From CAYSIX01 sp964431205 (GTDB lineage Bacteria > Planctomycetota > Phycisphaerae > Phycisphaerales > Phycisphaeraceae), in NCBI GenBank assembly GCA_964431205.1, contig CAYSIX010000045.1, forward strand, positions 1 to 21,896: DNA of 21,896 nt, in the 5' to 3' direction. The position numbers were made by a program, and so were the translations under genes. The notes beneath the pieces were generated by a model that saw only the letters and a list, made by a program, of their open reading frames with translations, ran no database searches and was not told the origin of the DNA. Shown piece by piece: positions 9,615 through 18,548 of this stretch; within the stretch, counting starts at the first letter, position 1, and every line of letters starts with the position of its first letter.

Positions 9615-10840
9615 ATCGGTTCTCGCGCAGGCGGTGTGAGGCGTCCCGAAGCGTAGCGCATCAGGAGCAGAGCGGTCAGCTTAGCCCGTTCGGTGAGGCT
9701 GTCCAGCAGGAGGTATTCGTCGAGGCTGTGGATCGCGCCGCCGCGCGGGCCGAGCGTGTCCACGGTCGGCAGGCCCGCCGCCGCCAGCTTGTTGCCGTCG
9801 CACACCCCGCCCGACGCCTGCCACGCCAGCGCCAGGCCCAGCTCGCGCCCGCACGCCGCGACCTGCTCGAGCATCGTCCGCAGCGCCGGCGTCTCGGGCT
9901 TGGCCGGGTTGCGGAACTGACCGTGCAGCTCAACCTCGATGCCGTCGCCCGCCAGGCCCGCCACGATCTGCCGCACCGCCTCATCCGCCGCCGCCTGCTG
10001 CTCCGCCGTCTCGCAGCGCACGTTGAATCGCGCGATCGCCAGGTCCGGCACCATGTTCACCGGCCCGCCCCCACGCACCTGCCCCACGTTCACCGTCACC
10101 CCCGCCAGCCGACCGTTCAGCCCGTCCAACGCCACGCACGCCCGCGACAGCGCCGCCACCGCGTTGCGCCCCAGCTCGAACTCACGTCCGGCGTGCGCCG
10201 CCCGGCCCCGCACCACCAGCGTGAAGTTCCCCGAGCCCTTGCGCGCCCCGATCAGCGACCCGTCCGGCAGCGCCGGCTCGTACACCAGCCCCACGTCCGC
10301 CTCCGCCGCTGCCTCACGCAACAGTCCGAGCGAACCCGGCGAGCCGATCTCCTCGTCCGGGTTCAGGATCACACGCCAGCCCATCCCCCCCGCGTGCTCA
10401 CTTTGCTCGAACGCCTCCAGCGCCGTCAGCAGCACCGCGATCCCGCCCTTGGCGTCCGCCACCCCCGGGCCGTGCAGCGTGTTCCCGTCCCGCCGCGAGA
10501 CCTCCTGAAACGGGCTCTCGGGGCCGTACACCGTGTCCGTGTGGATCACCAGCAGCGCCCGCCGCGGCGCCCCCGGCCGCTTCGTGATCGAAAGCGCCCG
10601 GCCCAGCGGCGTCGCCACCGCCCGCCCCGACTCGTCCACCGCCTCGTACGCCGGCACGTCCAGCACGCGCACCTCACCGTCGAGCGTCGCCACTTCCCCG
10701 GCCAGTTGCTCCACCAGCCGGTTCACCCCCGCCACGTTCCGCGTGCCCGTGTTGATCGCCGCCCATCGCTCGACCCGCCGACGCATCGCCTCCGCACGGC
10801 CGTCGATCCAGCTCAGCACTTCCTGTTCTTTTGCGTTCAA
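9611..10840 (-). CDS. M20-family zinc hydrolase (ArgE/DapE/CPG2-like), candidate succinylglutamate desuccinylase substitute
   Basis: First gene of the ast-like operon. It is a co-catalytic zinc amidohydrolase, about 409 residues from a TTG at 10840. Visible metal ligands are His100 in VIHTDTVYGP, Asp129 in GPGVADAKGG, Glu163-Glu164 in NPDEEIGSPGS (catalytic base plus ligand) and a late His in GGAIHSLDEYLLLD; SGGVCDGNKLAAAGLPTVD is also typical. I chose TTG because NAKEQEVLSWIDGR... INTGTRN is how M20 proteins of this group usually begin and AAAGG lies upstream. An ATG at 10936 would add 32 residues of non-conserved sequence. Family members hydrolyse N-acyl amides such as acetylornithine and succinyl-diaminopimelate, so in this operon it could remove succinate from succinylglutamate (the AstE step). 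That role is inference; a peptidase role is the alternative. Confidence 0.82.
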
Positions 10841-10984
10841 ACCGTGGCCTTTGTTCGTTCGTGCAGCGGGCCCTGCATCGGGCCCCTCCGTGCGCCGCCG
10901 TTCGTCCACGGGGACGATCCGCCGGCCCCATACCATATCGTCACCATCGACCCGCACGGGGTTCGTGCGCAGGGGCTTCTCCGG

Positions 10985-10990
10985 TATAAT
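10985..10990 (+). promoter_or_regulatory. TATAAT -10-like box just upstream of the DUF1800 gene
   Basis: A perfect TATAAT occurs at 10985-10990 in the gap between the divergent M20 and DUF1800 genes. The region 17 bases further upstream (TTCGTG at 10962-10967) matches the -35 consensus only at its first two bases. Transcription would begin near 10997, giving a leader of about seven bases before the ATG at 11004, close to leaderless. Confidence 0.35.
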
Positions 10991-11003
10991 CGTCGAACAG
11001 GTC

Positions 11004-12740
11004 ATGAGTTGTCTGCATCGCATCGTGGTGGTCGGGCTCGCGGGCTGGCTGATGGTCGCCGCGACCGCCGCCGCCGAGGGCTCCGCTCCAGCTTCCGTTT
11101 CCGCCCACGACGCCGCCGAAAACGATGGCGCGGCGAACGACGCCGCCTCCAACGACCACGACCACGACCAAACCGCCAAGGCTGACTCCGCCAACCCTTC
11201 CTACGACACGCCCGCCGACGACCGCCCGCCCGCCGACGATCAGGCCCTGGCCTTCCACGTCCTGAACCGCCTGGCCTTCGGGCCCAGGCCCGGACAGGTC
11301 CAGCAGCTCGCCGCCTCCGACTGGCGCGACTGGGCCCGCCGACAGCTCCGGCCCGACCGCATCGACGACGCCGACACCCACGCGTTCATCCGTCGAAGCT
11401 GCCCTTCCCTGCTCATGTCGCTCGATCAGACCTTCGAGCACTACCGGCCCGCTTACGGCAAGAACCCCACCGCCGAGGACCGCGAGCGCCAGCGCGAGCG
11501 GCGCCGCGCCCTTCGCCGCGAGCTCCGCCACGCCGTCCTCTACCGCGCCGCCCACAGCGAGGCCCAGCTCCGCGAGGTCGTCGTCGAGTTCTGGCGCAAC
11601 CACTTCAACGTCGATCAGAACAAGGACGGCGTCGAGTGGGTCGCCAACCACTACGAGCAGCACGTCCTGCGCCGCTACGCCTTCGACCGGTTCGACCGGC
11701 TGCTGCTGGCCACCGCGCAGCACCCGGCCATGCTCATCTACCTCGACAACCACGTCAGCCGAAAGCCCCTCAACGCCCGCGAGGTCCGCCTGCGCGACCG
11801 GCTCGAACAACGCAAGTACCTGCCCGACATCGTCCGCCGCTTCCGCCACCGCGGGCTCAACGAAAACTACGCCCGCGAGCTCCTGGAGCTGCACACCCTC
11901 GGCGTCGACAACGGCTACACCCAACGCGACGTCACCGACCTCGCCCGCGTCTTCACCGGCTGGACCGTCGGCGAGCCCCGCGGCGACGCCATGATGGGCT
12001 CGAGCACCTACGGCTTCGTCTACCGCGACGACCTGCACGACGACGACCCCAAACGCGTGCTCGACCTGCAATTCCGCGGCGGCGGCGGGATCGACGAGGG
12101 CATCGCCGTCATCGCACGCCTCGCCCACCACCCCCACACCGCACGCTTCATCGCCGCCAGGCTCTGCCGATACTTCGTCGCCGACGACCCGCCCGACGGG
12201 CTGATCGACCGCGTCGCCGACGTGTTCGACCGCACCGACGGCGACCTGCCCAGCGTCTACGAGGCGATCATCTTCAGCGACGCGTTCACCGACCCGAAGC
12301 ACTTCGGGGGCAAGTTCAAGACGCCGCTGGAGTACGTCGTCTCCGCCGTGCGCGCCACCGACGCCAAGGCCGAACGCCCCGGCGAGCTGCTCGCGGCGCT
12401 GGAGCGCATGGGCCAGGACGTGTACCGCTGCGTCGACCCGACCGGCTACGCCGACACGGCCGAGGCCTGGCTCGACCCCGGCGTGCTCGTGTACCGCTGG
12501 ACGTTCGCCCTTCGGTTCGCCGAGGCCGGCGTGGGCGACGTGCGCGTGCCCGACGCCTTCCTCCGGCCGTTCCGGGGCCGCCGCGGCCCCGCGCTGGCCG
12601 ACGCCATCGCCTCGCACCTGTTCGCCGACGCCATCGACACACCGACCCGCGCCGGCCTGCTCGACGCCGTCCCCGCCGACGCCGGGCCACGCACCGCCCT
12701 GGGCATCCTCCTGGGGTCCCCCGCCTTCCAGCGACAGTAA
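11004..12740 (+). CDS. DUF1800 family exported protein
   Basis: 578 residues from the ATG at 11004; the frame is open far upstream but only this start yields a signal peptide (IVVVGLAGWLMVAATAAAEG, cleavage near residue 24). A linker at 33-77 is rich in Asp, Asn, His and Ala. The DUF1800 domain then runs from ALAFHVLNRLAFGPRPGQ (near 79) through VVEFWRNHFNV (196-203), the hallmark GLNENYARELLELHTLG (near 284) and DLARVFTGWTV, to FGGKFKTPLEYVVSAVRA. Function is unknown in this family; members are exported and almost always sit next to a DUF1501 gene, as here (18 bases downstream), so the two probably act together outside the cytoplasm. It is divergent from the M20/ast operon, and the two may share control sequence at 10841-11003. 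Confidence 0.9.
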   Translation: MSCLHRIVVVGLAGWLMVAATAAAEGSAPASVSAHDAAENDGAANDAASNDHDHDQTAKADSANPSYDTPADDRPPADDQALAFHVLNRLAFGPRPGQVQQLAASDWRDWARRQLRPDRIDDADTHAFIRRSCPSLLMSLDQTFEHYRPAYGKNPTAEDRERQRERRRALRRELRHAVLYRAAHSEAQLREVVVEFWRNHFNVDQNKDGVEWVANHYEQHVLRRYAFDRFDRLLLATAQHPAMLIYLDNHVSRKPLNAREVRLRDRLEQRKYLPDIVRRFRHRGLNENYARELLELHTLGVDNGYTQRDVTDLARVFTGWTVGEPRGDAMMGSSTYGFVYRDDLHDDDPKRVLDLQFRGGGGIDEGIAVIARLAHHPHTARFIAARLCRYFVADDPPDGLIDRVADVFDRTDGDLPSVYEAIIFSDAFTDPKHFGGKFKTPLEYVVSAVRATDAKAERPGELLAALERMGQDVYRCVDPTGYADTAEAWLDPGVLVYRWTFALRFAEAGVGDVRVPDAFLRPFRGRRGPALADAIASHLFADAIDTPTRAGLLDAVPADAGPRTALGILLGSPAFQRQ

Positions 12741-12758
12741 TCGCCCGCGAGACCGCCT

Positions 12759-14081
12759 ATGAAAACCACACGTCGCCAGTTCCTCCAGCAGACCAGCGCC
12801 ACGGTGCTCGGCGCCGCCGGCCTCGACGCCCTGTCCCCCTACGTCTTCGCCGGCCCGCCTCGCTTCGGCGAGGCGGGGTCTCGTGAAGCGGGTAGCCCAC
12901 GCCCCACCCTCGTCGCCCTCTACCTCCGCGGCGGCGCCGACCCGCTCAGCACCGTCGTCCCCTACGGCGACGATTACTACTACAAAATCCGCCCCACCAT
13001 CGCCATCCCCCACGCCGTCGACGGCGCGCCCGGCGTCATCCCCGTCAACCGGTACTTCGGCTTCCACCCCGCCATGAAAGAGCTCGCCCGGCTCTACGCC
13101 CAAAAACGCATGGCCGTCGTCCTCAACACCGGCTCCACCCACCCCACGCGCAGCCACTTCGACGCCCAGGACTTCATGGAACGCGCCGCGCCCGGCATCA
13201 AGTCCATCTCCGAGGGCTGGCTCAACCGCTACCTCGCCGCCACCCGCACCGCCGACGACCGCGACCTCCGCGCCGTCGCCGTCCAGCCCGTCCTGCCCCG
13301 CTCGCTCCGCGGCCGGTACCCCGTCCTCGCCGTCCCCGACCCCGGCGCCGACCGCGCCATGAACCTGTTCGCCAGCCTCTACGGCTGCGAGGACGAGAAG
13401 GCCGCGGCCAAGCGCCTCGGTCCGCACGCTTCCAGGAGCGAAAGCACCGCCGACCGCGTCGTCCAGACCGGCGCCGACGGCATCCGCAGGCTCCGCCGCC
13501 TCAACGCCGTCCTCGGCGCCGAGCCCGCCGACGACAACCAGCCCGCCGTCGTCTACCCCGACGACCCGCTCGCCCGACAGTTCCGCGACGTCGCCCGCAT
13601 CATCAAGGCCGGCGAGGGCCTCGAGGTCGCCGCCATCGACTACAACGGCTGGGACCACCACGCCTACCAGGGCGCCGTCTCGGGCACCTTCGGCCGGATG
13701 CTCCGCACCGTCTCCCGCGCCATCGACGCCTTCGCCCGCGACCTGGGCCCACGCATGGACCGCGTCGTCGTCCTCGCCATGTCCGAGTTCGGCCGGACCG
13801 TCCGCGAGAACGGCAACAACGGCTCCGACCACGGCCGCGGCGGCTACATGATGGCCGTCGGCGGGCCCGTCCGCGGCGGGCGCATCTACGGCCGATGGAC
13901 CGGCCTCGAACCCGCCCGCCTCGTCGACCGCCGCGACCTGCCCGTCCACACCGACTTCCGCGACGTCTTCGCCGAAACCCTCGACGCCCTCTTCGGCTTC
14001 GACGCCGACGCCCACCGCTTCTTCCCCGACTACGACGCCCGCGAACGCGCCCTGCGCTTCCTCCGCCGCGTCGAGGCGTGA
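12759..14081 (+). CDS. DUF1501 family protein with Tat-type signal
   Basis: 440 residues. The N-terminus TTRRQFLQQTSATVLGAAGL is a twin-arginine export signal, so the protein is probably exported folded. The core is a DUF1501 (sulfatase/alkaline-phosphatase-like) domain: LVALYLRGGADPLSTVVPYGD, NTGSTHPTRSHFDAQDFME, VAAIDYNGWDHHAYQG, LAMSEFGRTVRENG, GSDHGRGGYMMAVGGPVRGG and, at the end, HTDFRDVFAETLDALFGFD. The conserved His and Asp residues suggest metal binding, but the reaction is not established for this family. It follows the DUF1800 gene by 18 bases, so it is most likely cotranscribed. An oddity is a short in-frame insert (RFGEAGSREAGS) between the signal sequence and the domain, encoded by a hairpin repeat described separately. 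Confidence 0.92.
   Translation: MKTTRRQFLQQTSATVLGAAGLDALSPYVFAGPPRFGEAGSREAGSPRPTLVALYLRGGADPLSTVVPYGDDYYYKIRPTIAIPHAVDGAPGVIPVNRYFGFHPAMKELARLYAQKRMAVVLNTGSTHPTRSHFDAQDFMERAAPGIKSISEGWLNRYLAATRTADDRDLRAVAVQPVLPRSLRGRYPVLAVPDPGADRAMNLFASLYGCEDEKAAAKRLGPHASRSESTADRVVQTGADGIRRLRRLNAVLGAEPADDNQPAVVYPDDPLARQFRDVARIIKAGEGLEVAAIDYNGWDHHAYQGAVSGTFGRMLRTVSRAIDAFARDLGPRMDRVVVLAMSEFGRTVRENGNNGSDHGRGGYMMAVGGPVRGGRIYGRWTGLEPARLVDRRDLPVHTDFRDVFAETLDALFGFDADAHRFFPDYDARERALRFLRRVEA
12854..12877. repeat. Perfect 10-bp hairpin with TTCG tetraloop inside the DUF1501 gene
   Basis: CCCGCCTCGC (12854-12863), TTCG (12864-12867) and GCGAGGCGGG (12868-12877) make a flawless stem capped by the very stable UUCG loop. 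It lies in the coding region right after the Tat signal and is read in frame as PPRFGEAG. The downstream bases GTGAAGCGGGTAGCC resemble the GCGAAGCGGGTGAAC sequence at about 17766, suggesting a dispersed repeat family. Confidence 0.7.
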
Positions 14082-14179
14082 GTCCATCGCGCGCCGGCAC
14101 ATGCGTCACCGCGTCGTCACTGCGCCGCGCACGTTTCGTGCGTCGATCCGATAAAATGCGAACCGGGGCGCAAAAATCC

Positions 14180-14208
14180 TTGACTCAACGGCTTTGCCCG
14201 GGTATTTT
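14180..14208 (+). promoter_or_regulatory. Probable sigma70-type promoter for the large PEP-CTERM gene
   Basis: TTGACT (14180-14185) and TATTTT (14203-14208) are separated by 17 bases. The -35 matches the consensus at five of six positions and the -10 at four. Transcription would begin near 14215, giving an untranslated leader of about 80 bases before the ATG at 14295. The rest of the 14082-14294 gap shows no gene; I see no terminator for the DUF1501 gene in it. Confidence 0.5.
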
Positions 14209-14294
14209 GCGTTAGGCGACCTGCACCGGGTGGGCCGCGGGCAAGCCCTTGCCGCGACGCGGTTGGGGCGTCACTTCGATCCAGGGAGCACATC

Positions 14295-16820
14295 ATGTGC
14301 AGGCATCAGTTCCGGACAGCGGGTTTTGTCGCGTTTTATAGCATCCGTAACTCATTGCGGGGGGGGGCGTTACGTTTATTGGTCGTTGGCGCTGCGCCCA
14401 TAGCAATCTCTTCGATCGGCGCTGCCCAGGAGGTGGCGCCCGTGCTTGACGTGACGCGGCTGGATGAGAGTGGAACGGCGACGACACTGGTCAACAAGAT
14501 CAAGGGGGCGGGGGTAGGGACAGTGAGCAATATCTCCCTGATCGGGGATGACGAGCAGGCCGGGACCTTCATAGGCGGCCTGCATGCCGGTCTGTCATTT
14601 GAATCAGGAGTGCTTTTCGCGACGGGACGTGCGTCGGATGCCGAGCCAGACTCTGCGGAACCGGGCGGCAATTCAACGGGTGGCGTTCTCTCTGAGAATC
14701 TCACCTCGAGTGGCGACTCTGAGCTCGGCACTCTCCTCGGTGCGACGACGGACAACGCGTCCGGACTTCAGTTCGAATTCCAAGCAACCAGCACAGGCAG
14801 ACTCCGCTTGGACTTCAGTTTCGCCTCGGAGGAATACTTCGAGTGGGATGGAGTCGGTGACAATCTCTTCGAAGACGGAGTGGGTGTCTTTGTTGAACGG
14901 ATTTCCTCGCCCACACAGGACTTGGAAAACAATGCCTGGGTCCCGACAACACCACTCGAAAAGCCCGTGTCGCTCGACGAAATCAACGGTGCGGCGAAGA
15001 CGTACTTACTCAATGACAATGACTATTTTGACTCCGGCGATGTTCGGCCCGGTTTTCATATCGAGTACGACGCACACACCACAAGAATGATCGCCCAGAC
15101 CACCATAAATGTCGTTAACGGAGAGGATTACGAGATCAAGATCGTAACAGGCGACGCGTCTGACGATGTGTTCGATTCCGGCATCTTCCTGGAAGAAGGA
15201 TCCTTGCGCGTCGAGTCGGCACCTTCCGAGCCGTCAACCGGCGGCGCGATTGCCGACCTGCGCAAATGGTCGCGCTTCCAGACGCCGTCCGACGGCTCAT
15301 CCATCACCGTCGGGTCCACGCAGACGGTATCCAAGGCCTCCAGCACGGAGATCAAGGAGATCGTCGACGTCGACGGCACGTTCAACCACAACACCAATCA
15401 CAAGCTCGTCGCCCTGCACACGGTCGTCGCCAAGCCAAGCTCCGGATCGGCCTCCTACAACCTCTCCACCGGGTTTCTCTACAGCGGGACGCTTCAGATC
15501 GGCGAGGGGAATGACGACGGCGAATTCAACTTCACCGGCGGAAAGCTGGCCGCCAACCGGGTGCTGGTTGGCTCCGACGGCACGTTCAACGGCGACCTCA
15601 ACTGGTCGCACGACGGAGCGATCGACGTCGACGGTGGTACGCTTGATTTCGGCCCCGCCAGCGGCACCGGCAAGTCACTCACGATCGAGAAGTCCGGGCG
15701 ATTCAGCCTCGCCTCCGGGACGGTGACCGTGGGCACACTGATCACGGAAGTCGGCAGCTACGGCCAGGTGCTCGGGATGACAAGCACGGACGACGCGACT
15801 GCAACCCTAGACGCCTTCCGCATGTCCGTCCGTGGTCGCTTCCACCAGCTTGCCGAAGAGACCGCCAGCGGGGATCCCAGCTCCGGCGGTGACCTTGACG
15901 TGACGACCCTATCGGTCGCCACGGGAAGCGCATCCGTTGGAGCCCAGTTCCTTCAGGCCGGGGGAAGCGGGGATTACAACACGCTCTCCATCGGCTTTGA
16001 TTTCATCAACAACGCCAACAATGGCGACACGAGCACGTACGAGCTCTCGAGTGGTAGTCTGACTGTGAATAATAATCTGTACGTGGGACCCGACACGATC
16101 CAACCTCATTTGTTCAATCACGTCGGCGGCGATGTCAATGTCAGCAGTGGTACTGTATGGGTCGGCGCCAGTGCCGGCAATGGCACCTATGAGATTTCGG
16201 GGGGTAGCCTGATCGCGAACAAGATCATTGTGGGAGATTTTTCTACGGGATTGTTCAAGATCACCGGCAGTTCCGCCGGGATTGTCGCCCATCGCGAGCT
16301 GCGGTTCGCCTCCGGCTCCTCCTACGAGACCACAGTTTCGCCCACCATCGTGTTCACCAAACCAAACGCGGAGGTCGAGATCGCCTCGACAGCCGATACC
16401 GCCCATTCAGGGACCAACGACACGACACTGCATTTCACAGGCGACAACAGCAGCAGCGGCTTCTCCACGCTCGAGGTGGCGAGCGAGGACTTCGGAAACA
16501 CCGCCAGTGGCCTGACCGACAACTTCGCGTGGGATGAGATTCTCATTGGTACGGGGTCTACCAAGACCGTGCTCAAGCTCCTGAACAGCTTTGATAACGC
16601 TCCCGGTGCCGACGTGCTGTACGTTCGTGAGATCGATTTCGCCAACGAGTTTTCGGAGTTCGATCTTAACGGGTTCACGGTGTATGCAGAGCTCATTGAT
16701 TTAGAAGGCACATTCAAGAACGGATCGGTCACGCAGATTAACCCGGAGCCATCAACATTGGCGCTGTGGGTCTTCTTGATGTTTGCGAGCACGCGTTGGC
16801 AAGGGCGTTGTGTGCGCTAA
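14295..16820 (+). CDS. Large PEP-CTERM surface protein with choice-of-anchor L domain and beta-repeat region
   Basis: 841 residues; ATG with AGGGAG six bases upstream. The signal region is unusually long (basic n-region to about 27, then LLVVGAAPIAISSIGAA, cleavage near 44). Residues about 50-305 look like a choice-of-anchor L domain: VSNISLIGDDEQAGTFIGG, FESGVLFATG, FSFASEEYFEWDG and YEIKIVTGDASDDVFDSGIFLEEGS. Residues about 310-690 are Gly/Ser/Thr/Asn-rich beta-solenoid-like repeats (FTGGKLAANRVLVGSDGTF, YEISGGSLIANKIIVGD, YELSSGSLTVNNNLYVG). The end is a PEP-CTERM sorting signal, NPEPSTLALWVFLMF (N816 onward), with a basic tail. It is presumably an exported, exosortase-processed surface or matrix protein; no enzyme motif was seen. 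A nine-G run lies at codons 22-25. Base composition is clearly more AT-rich than the flanking genes, suggesting different origin or relaxed selection. Confidence 0.85.
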   Translation: MCRHQFRTAGFVAFYSIRNSLRGGALRLLVVGAAPIAISSIGAAQEVAPVLDVTRLDESGTATTLVNKIKGAGVGTVSNISLIGDDEQAGTFIGGLHAGLSFESGVLFATGRASDAEPDSAEPGGNSTGGVLSENLTSSGDSELGTLLGATTDNASGLQFEFQATSTGRLRLDFSFASEEYFEWDGVGDNLFEDGVGVFVERISSPTQDLENNAWVPTTPLEKPVSLDEINGAAKTYLLNDNDYFDSGDVRPGFHIEYDAHTTRMIAQTTINVVNGEDYEIKIVTGDASDDVFDSGIFLEEGSLRVESAPSEPSTGGAIADLRKWSRFQTPSDGSSITVGSTQTVSKASSTEIKEIVDVDGTFNHNTNHKLVALHTVVAKPSSGSASYNLSTGFLYSGTLQIGEGNDDGEFNFTGGKLAANRVLVGSDGTFNGDLNWSHDGAIDVDGGTLDFGPASGTGKSLTIEKSGRFSLASGTVTVGTLITEVGSYGQVLGMTSTDDATATLDAFRMSVRGRFHQLAEETASGDPSSGGDLDVTTLSVATGSASVGAQFLQAGGSGDYNTLSIGFDFINNANNGDTSTYELSSGSLTVNNNLYVGPDTIQPHLFNHVGGDVNVSSGTVWVGASAGNGTYEISGGSLIANKIIVGDFSTGLFKITGSSAGIVAHRELRFASGSSYETTVSPTIVFTKPNAEVEIASTADTAHSGTNDTTLHFTGDNSSSGFSTLEVASEDFGNTASGLTDNFAWDEILIGTGSTKTVLKLLNSFDNAPGADVLYVREIDFANEFSEFDLNGFTVYAELIDLEGTFKNGSVTQINPEPSTLALWVFLMFASTRWQGRCVR

Positions 16821-16901
16821 TTCCGTTATTTTGAGCTTGCAGTCCCTCTGCTTCCATTGGGATGGCGTTTTGTGTATGGATCTCATTACCAAGTTCGTGT
16901 G

Positions 16902-17744
16902 ATGAAAAGAACGCTAACTTACAATCCGCCGAATCGAGCGTTTACTCTCATTGAGCTTCTGGTGGTGACCTCAATCGTGTCCCTGCTGCTCGTGCTGTTA
17001 TTGCCGGGCCTATCTCTGGCGCGCGACCACGCGAGAAGCGTGAAATGCAAGAGCAATCTCAGGCAGATCATCGTCGGTCTACATTCCTATGCTTCGATCA
17101 GCGATGGGCTTTTTACGAGCCCGACCAAGGATTGGATGCATCCAGACGTCATCGGCGAATATCTACAAGCGCCGAGGATCGATCCCGGCGATCCGGAATC
17201 TCTTCTGGGCGGTGGTGTACTCGTGTGCCCGAGCGACCGAGAGCGCGCTCTCAGTTCGTACAGTCTTAATACTTGGGCCGTGCATGATGGCAGCGCCGAC
17301 AGATTGAAGCGGATGCAGCGTCTTCACCTTGGCTTGCACTTCACCTCCGCGGTCACACAACCAGACGATATCATGCTTTTGGTCGATACGTTCTCGGCTG
17401 GTTTTTATGGCAGGTTTGGTTTCACATCAGCCGCTAAAATCGGTGCGAGGGTTGCCCATGTGTTTACGCCGGGTGTCAGATTTGCGTACATGCCAAATCC
17501 GCCGCTAGACTTTACCAATCGGTATGGCGGTGCATCTCTTCCGAACTACCTTGACTACGTGCGCCACGGGAGGAACGGCGACTACAGCAAGCCCGAGGGC
17601 GCACTGAACATCGGCTACGCCGACGGGCACGTTTCCCTGAAGAAGCACACGGACCTGTACTACTACGGCTCGGACGGGATCGCGCGCAGCACGTTCGACA
17701 CGCTCTGGTCGCCCGTGGATCGCAAAGTGGAGCTGCCGCCGTGA
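16902..17744 (+). CDS. Type II secretion/type IV pilin-like pseudopilin with N-terminal methylation motif
   Basis: 280 residues from the ATG at 16902 (MKRTLTYNPPNRAFTLIELL); an ATG at 16857 would add 15 residues and neither start has a good Shine-Dalgarno. A short basic leader is followed by A13|F14-TLIELLVV, the prepilin peptidase site with the +5 Glu (E18), then one hydrophobic helix (VSLLLVLLLPGLSLA). Ala rather than Gly precedes the cut, a tolerated but less common variant. KCKSNLRQIIVGLHSYA follows, and near the end GALNIGYADGHVSLKKH (D241-G242), as in the DUF1559-like planctomycete pseudopilins. Planctomycete genomes carry many such genes; their job in the envelope is mostly unknown. 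It sits 81 bases after the large PEP-CTERM gene and 108 before another, in the same AT-richer stretch, possibly one transcription unit. Confidence 0.85.
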   Translation: MKRTLTYNPPNRAFTLIELLVVTSIVSLLLVLLLPGLSLARDHARSVKCKSNLRQIIVGLHSYASISDGLFTSPTKDWMHPDVIGEYLQAPRIDPGDPESLLGGGVLVCPSDRERALSSYSLNTWAVHDGSADRLKRMQRLHLGLHFTSAVTQPDDIMLLVDTFSAGFYGRFGFTSAAKIGARVAHVFTPGVRFAYMPNPPLDFTNRYGGASLPNYLDYVRHGRNGDYSKPEGALNIGYADGHVSLKKHTDLYYYGSDGIARSTFDTLWSPVDRKVELPP

Positions 17745-17852
17745 TCGGGCACCGCGAAGCGGCGAAGCGGGTGAACGGCACGAAGAGAGACGCGAATCGG
17801 AACGGACCGAGTCGGAGATGGGCCGGTACGGGTGGGGGACTGGAGGAATGAG

Positions 17853-18548
17853 ATGAAGCGGGCGTATGATGTTGCAGAACATTGTGGCGGACTGGTGGTT
17901 GTGTGCGCGATATTGGGGTCTGGAAATGCGCTCGCGACGGTTGAGCCGATCCTGGTCGATGGCTTCGACGATGGCTTCTTCGAGCAGGTCTATGATTCAT
18001 CCAACCCGCGCCTAGAATTGACGCAGACGGGTTCGATGCTCGGAGGCGTGAGGCGGGTCAGCGAGATCCGGCGGCAGCTTGATCCGACGCTGTCTCTCGA
18101 AGTGGAACCGGGCACGTCGTTTCTCGCGTTCACAGCCGAGCGCAACAGCTCCGCGCGGTACATCCTGACATATGGCGGCTTGAGTGCGAGCGACGGCCCC
18201 GGCCCGTTAAACGCGGACTGGTCCGGGCTGACCGCCCTCGAATTCGAAGTTCTCGAGGCGGTGAACATCGCTTCGATCTTCGTCAACGTGGACGACGGGA
18301 ACACGAACGTCGGGCTCGCGACCGGTGACGAGGTGATCGAGCCGGGCACGCACCGATTGCCGTTAGATCAGTTGGGTGATGAGACTGTCCTGAGCGACGT
18401 CGATCGATTCGGGATCGCGGTGTTTATCGTGCAGGGTGAAGCGGCCAGTATGCGGCTCGGATCGATTCGCGTGATCCCCGAGCCGGCGACGCTGGGCGTG
18501 CTGGCGGGCGCACTTTGTATGGTCTGGCGTCGGCGGCGTGGTGGTTGA
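17853..18548 (+). CDS. Small PEP-CTERM surface protein
   Basis: 231 residues. The ATG at 17853 follows GGAGGA with a five-base spacer, better than the in-frame ATG at 17832. A signal peptide is visible (LVVVCAILGSGNALA, cut near residue 29). The body (VDGFDDGFFEQVYDSS, SARYILTYGGLSASDGPG, ADWSGLTALEFEVLEA, IFVNVDDGNTNVGLA) has the pattern of a carbohydrate-binding-like beta-sandwich, but I cannot name the fold with confidence. The C-terminus is a PEP-CTERM anchor, VIPEPATLGVLAGAL (P209-E210-P211), ending in WRRRRGG. No dockerin repeat, unlike the next gene. It is presumably exported and sorted by an exosortase encoded elsewhere. The spacing from the pseudopilin gene (108 bases) and to the next PEP-CTERM gene (168 bases) allows but does not prove cotranscription. 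Confidence 0.78.
   Translation: MKRAYDVAEHCGGLVVVCAILGSGNALATVEPILVDGFDDGFFEQVYDSSNPRLELTQTGSMLGGVRRVSEIRRQLDPTLSLEVEPGTSFLAFTAERNSSARYILTYGGLSASDGPGPLNADWSGLTALEFEVLEAVNIASIFVNVDDGNTNVGLATGDEVIEPGTHRLPLDQLGDETVLSDVDRFGIAVFIVQGEAASMRLGSIRVIPEPATLGVLAGALCMVWRRRRGG

Noticed and set aside
10841..11194. An N-terminal extension of the M20 hydrolase up to 11194
   Set aside because: The extra residues run into the divergent DUF1800 coding region and do not look like M20 sequence. The conserved part begins around the TTG at 10840; ATG 10936 remains a lesser alternative.
10941..14102. A 1053-codon open frame on the minus strand opposite the DUF1800 and DUF1501 genes
   Set aside because: It is the mirror of two well-recognised plus-strand genes in very GC-rich DNA, where stop codons are rare. 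Its translation is low-complexity Val/Gly/Ala/Asp-rich with no domain.
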